DNA from: Candidatus Acetothermia bacterium | GTDB taxonomy: Bacteria; Bipolaricaulota; Bipolaricaulia; UBA7950; UBA9294 | DNA length: 7,358 bases | Direction: 5' to 3' | NCBI GenBank assembly: GCA_003650505.1 | Contig: QMQL01000039.1 | Coordinates: 1-7,358 of the forward strand | Translations under genes and position numbers: made by a program | Shown: positions 5,971 through 7,358 of the stretch, in pieces | How the letters are laid out: each line of letters starts with the position of its first letter | Numbering within the stretch: the first letter of the stretch is position 1 | Notes under the pieces: generated by a model | What the model saw: only the letters and a program-made list of their open reading frames with translations | Database searches by the model: none | What the model was told of the DNA's origin: nothing

Positions 5971-7052
5971 GGGTTGATCCTTTCTCCGTAGCGGAACCAG
6001 ATGCTGCATGCCCCTTCCGCCCCGACCATGCACGGACCGACCGGGGTGAGGGGGGTGCATCTCTTGGCGAACAGCGGGCAGTCGCTCGGGACGGCCCGGG
6101 CGGTGAGGACGTCCGGGCAACGGCAGCCGGGGATCTCCGGGTCCGGGCCGGCTTCTGGGAGATTGAACCTCCTCCGCGCGTCGATCCCGGCGAACGCCGC
6201 GCGGAGCTCGAGACCGGACGATGGGATCGTCCCTATCCCCCGCCAGGCGGCGTCCCTCACCTCGAAGACCTCCTCGATCAGCTTGAGGGCGGCCGGGTTC
6301 CCGGGCGCGTCGACGGCGCGCGGGTATGCGTTCTCCACCTTCGGTGCGGAATCGGCGATCTGGCGAAGGATGAGGGCGAGGGCGTAGAGGATGTCGAGCG
6401 GCTCGAACCCGCCGATCACGACCGGGATATCGTAGCGGTCGAGCCACCTCCGGTACGGTCCGGTCCCGATGATCGTCGAGACGTGCCCGGGGGCGAGGTA
6501 GCCGGCTATCCCATGATCGGGGAGCTCGAGGAGGGCGGCCATCGCCGGCGGGATCAGCTTGTGGGAGGCGAGGACGGAGAGGTTGTCCGGCGGGTCGTCG
6601 AGGACGATCGCTGCCGTCATCGGCGCCGTCGTCTCGAACCCGACGGCGAAGAAGACGACCTCCTTCTTAGTCTCCCGCGCCTCCTTCACCGCGTCCTTCG
6701 CCGACAGCACGGTCCGGATGTCGCACCCCTCCGATCGGGCCTGTTCGAGGGAGATCCTCCCGCCGGGGACCCTCATCATGTCACCGAACGAGCAGACGAC
6801 CGCCCCGCTCTTCGCGATCGCCACAGCGGCGTCGATGTCGGACGCCGGAGTAACGCAGACCGGGCAGCCCGGCCCCTCGAGGATCGTCACCGTCTCGGGG
6901 AGGAGGCGGCGGAGGCCGTTGTGAGCGATCGCCACCTCGTGCGTCCCGCAGACGTGGACGATCTTGACCGGTTCGGGCGGGGCGAGGAGGCGGATCGCCT
7001 CGGCGAGGGCGCGGGCACGGGCCGGATCGGCGAGGCGGAACGGCGCGCTCAT
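5967..7052 (-). CDS. hypD: HypD, hydrogenase iron-centre assembly scaffold
   Basis: HypD is an iron-sulfur protein which, with HypC, holds the iron while CN and CO ligands are attached before insertion into the hydrogenase large subunit. It has 361 residues, a typical length. Family motifs are in order: CGTHE (35-39), GCPVC (62-66), FGDMMRVPGG (89-98), GFETTAP (138-144), GHVSTIIG (189-196), GFEPLDIL (215-222), CRCPDVL (310-316), and the cysteine-rich end with C325, C332, C341 and C349, which includes the [4Fe-4S] ligands. C35 belongs to the conserved iron-handling and redox cysteines. ATG 7052 overlaps the hypC stop as ATGA, pointing to translational coupling. Gly of the usual CRCG motif is Pro here, a minor variation. 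Confidence 0.95.
   Translation of the reverse strand: MSAPFRLADPARARALAEAIRLLAPPEPVKIVHVCGTHEVAIAHNGLRRLLPETVTILEGPGCPVCVTPASDIDAAVAIAKSGAVVCSFGDMMRVPGGRISLEQARSEGCDIRTVLSAKDAVKEARETKKEVVFFAVGFETTAPMTAAIVLDDPPDNLSVLASHKLIPPAMAALLELPDHGIAGYLAPGHVSTIIGTGPYRRWLDRYDIPVVIGGFEPLDILYALALILRQIADSAPKVENAYPRAVDAPGNPAALKLIEEVFEVRDAAWRGIGTIPSSGLELRAAFAGIDARRRFNLPEAGPDPEIPGCRCPDVLTARAVPSDCPLFAKRCTPLTPVGPCMVGAEGACSIWFRYGERINP
5978..5983 (-). promoter_or_regulatory. Ribosome binding site supporting the TTG start of hypE
   Basis: On the minus strand AAAGGA, inside the end of hypD, is followed by seven bases and TTG 5970. No in-frame ATG or GTG occurs between here and the essential HGAGG motif, so TTG is the best start. 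Confidence 0.65.
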
Positions 7053-7327
7053 CCGACCCCGCTCGGCCTTTCGGGGGGATCGCCCTCGTCCTCGGGGCGG
7101 TGCGGTTCGAGGGAGGCGGTGAGCTCGTCGAACAGGGCGAGCGTCTCGCGGCCGTCCTCAGGGGAGAGGCGCTGGATGGCGAACCCGGTGTGGATCAGGA
7201 TGTAGTCGCCCGGTTCCACCGGTTCGGACAGGGTGTCGAGGCGGGCGGTCGTCCTCACCCCCCCGTAATCGACGTGGGCGATCTTCCCTTCCACCGAGAT
7301 GACGCGCGCTGGCGCAGCAAGGCACAT
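7049..7327 (-). CDS. hypC: HypC/HybG/HupF-family hydrogenase maturation chaperone
   Basis: HypC is a small chaperone that binds HypD and the hydrogenase large-subunit precursor and passes on the Fe(CN)2CO group. The 92-residue protein begins MCLAAPARV, giving the essential C2 after the start Met, followed by a small beta-barrel (GKIAHVDYGGVRTTARL, then VEPGDYILIHTGFAI with H46) and the helix SPEDGRETLALFDEL. The last 20 residues are a charged, Pro-rich tail (HRPEDEGDPPERPSG) that seems longer than in compact homologues and is probably disordered. It is the first gene of hypCDE. GGTGAT lies five bases before ATG 7327, and a TATAAT box is just upstream. Confidence 0.93.
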   Translation of the reverse strand: MCLAAPARVISVEGKIAHVDYGGVRTTARLDTLSEPVEPGDYILIHTGFAIQRLSPEDGRETLALFDELTASLEPHRPEDEGDPPERPSGVG

Positions 7328-7332
7328 TTCCC

Positions 7333-7350
7333 ATCACCGCGCCGATTATA
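7333..7350 (-). promoter_or_regulatory. -10 box and ribosome binding site of the hypCDE operon
   Basis: On the minus strand a perfect TATAAT (7350-7345) is followed after six bases by GGTGAT (7338-7333), then GGGAA and the hypC ATG. Predicted transcription starts near 7338, so the leader would be only about 11 nt. The -35 region would fall beyond the right edge of the window and cannot be judged. Confidence 0.5.
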
Positions 7351-7358
7351 CCGGCCCC

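Noticed and set aside
5971..6447. Upstream extension of the hypE frame
   Set aside because: It lies wholly inside hypD in another frame and reads as an Arg/Pro-rich shadow without family motifs.
6483..7205. Plus-strand open frame opposite hypD and hypC
   Set aside because: Arg/Asp/Gly-rich shadow of the hyp genes with no recognisable motif.
1..7358. tRNA, rRNA, CRISPR array, insertion sequence or phage genes
   Set aside because: No cloverleaf-like segments, no regularly spaced repeats, no transposase or terminal inverted repeats were seen; intergenic spaces are all under 200 bases.

Overview
The window is a gene-dense, high-GC bacterial stretch with seven protein-coding genes: one partial, six complete. 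No RNA genes, insertion sequences or CRISPR arrays were seen. Hyp-type hydrogenase maturation genes, a lipobox lipoprotein, Shine-Dalgarno sites and TATAAT-like -10 boxes point to Bacteria. Radical-SAM and hydrogenase chemistry suggest an anaerobic or microaerophilic lifestyle. The lineage cannot be fixed from the sequence; an uncultured high-GC, possibly thermophilic phylum such as Bipolaricaulota/Acetothermia is only a guess.

Left end (1-2169, plus strand): the last 57 codons of a hydantoinase B/oxoprolinase-type gene end at 176. An extended -10 promoter (198-206) and a leader of about 120 nt with a strong hairpin follow. Next comes a KamA-family radical SAM, PLP-dependent aminomutase (337-2169). 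It carries a helical N-terminal extension of about 190 residues. At the two substrate-contacting positions it has Lys and Asn, as remembered for glutamate 2,3-aminomutase, and not the two Asp residues of lysine 2,3-aminomutase. The most interesting inference here is a possible glutamate-to-beta-glutamate (osmolyte) step beside a gene of the oxoprolinase family.

Middle (2176-4946): a small predicted lipoprotein (2176-2628, minus) and an ArsB/NhaD-type ion transporter (2723-4027, minus) run toward the aminomutase. A Fpg/Nei-family DNA glycosylase (4098-4946, plus) is transcribed divergently from the transporter across a 70-nt intergenic region that appears to hold both promoters. The glycosylase lacks the usual DPRRFG lesion-recognition loop.

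Right end (4951-7358, minus): hypC-hypD-hypE form a tight operon for the Fe(CN)2CO part of [NiFe]-hydrogenase maturation. The genes overlap at ATGA and TTGA junctions, and a TATAAT box lies just upstream of hypC at the window edge. HypF and HypE make the cyanide ligand and HypC/HypD assemble the iron centre; hypA, hypB, hypF and the hydrogenase itself are not in the window.

Across the window, two gene pairs converge with only 4-6 nt between stop codons. Three promoters predict very short or absent 5' leaders. GATC is strikingly over-represented.
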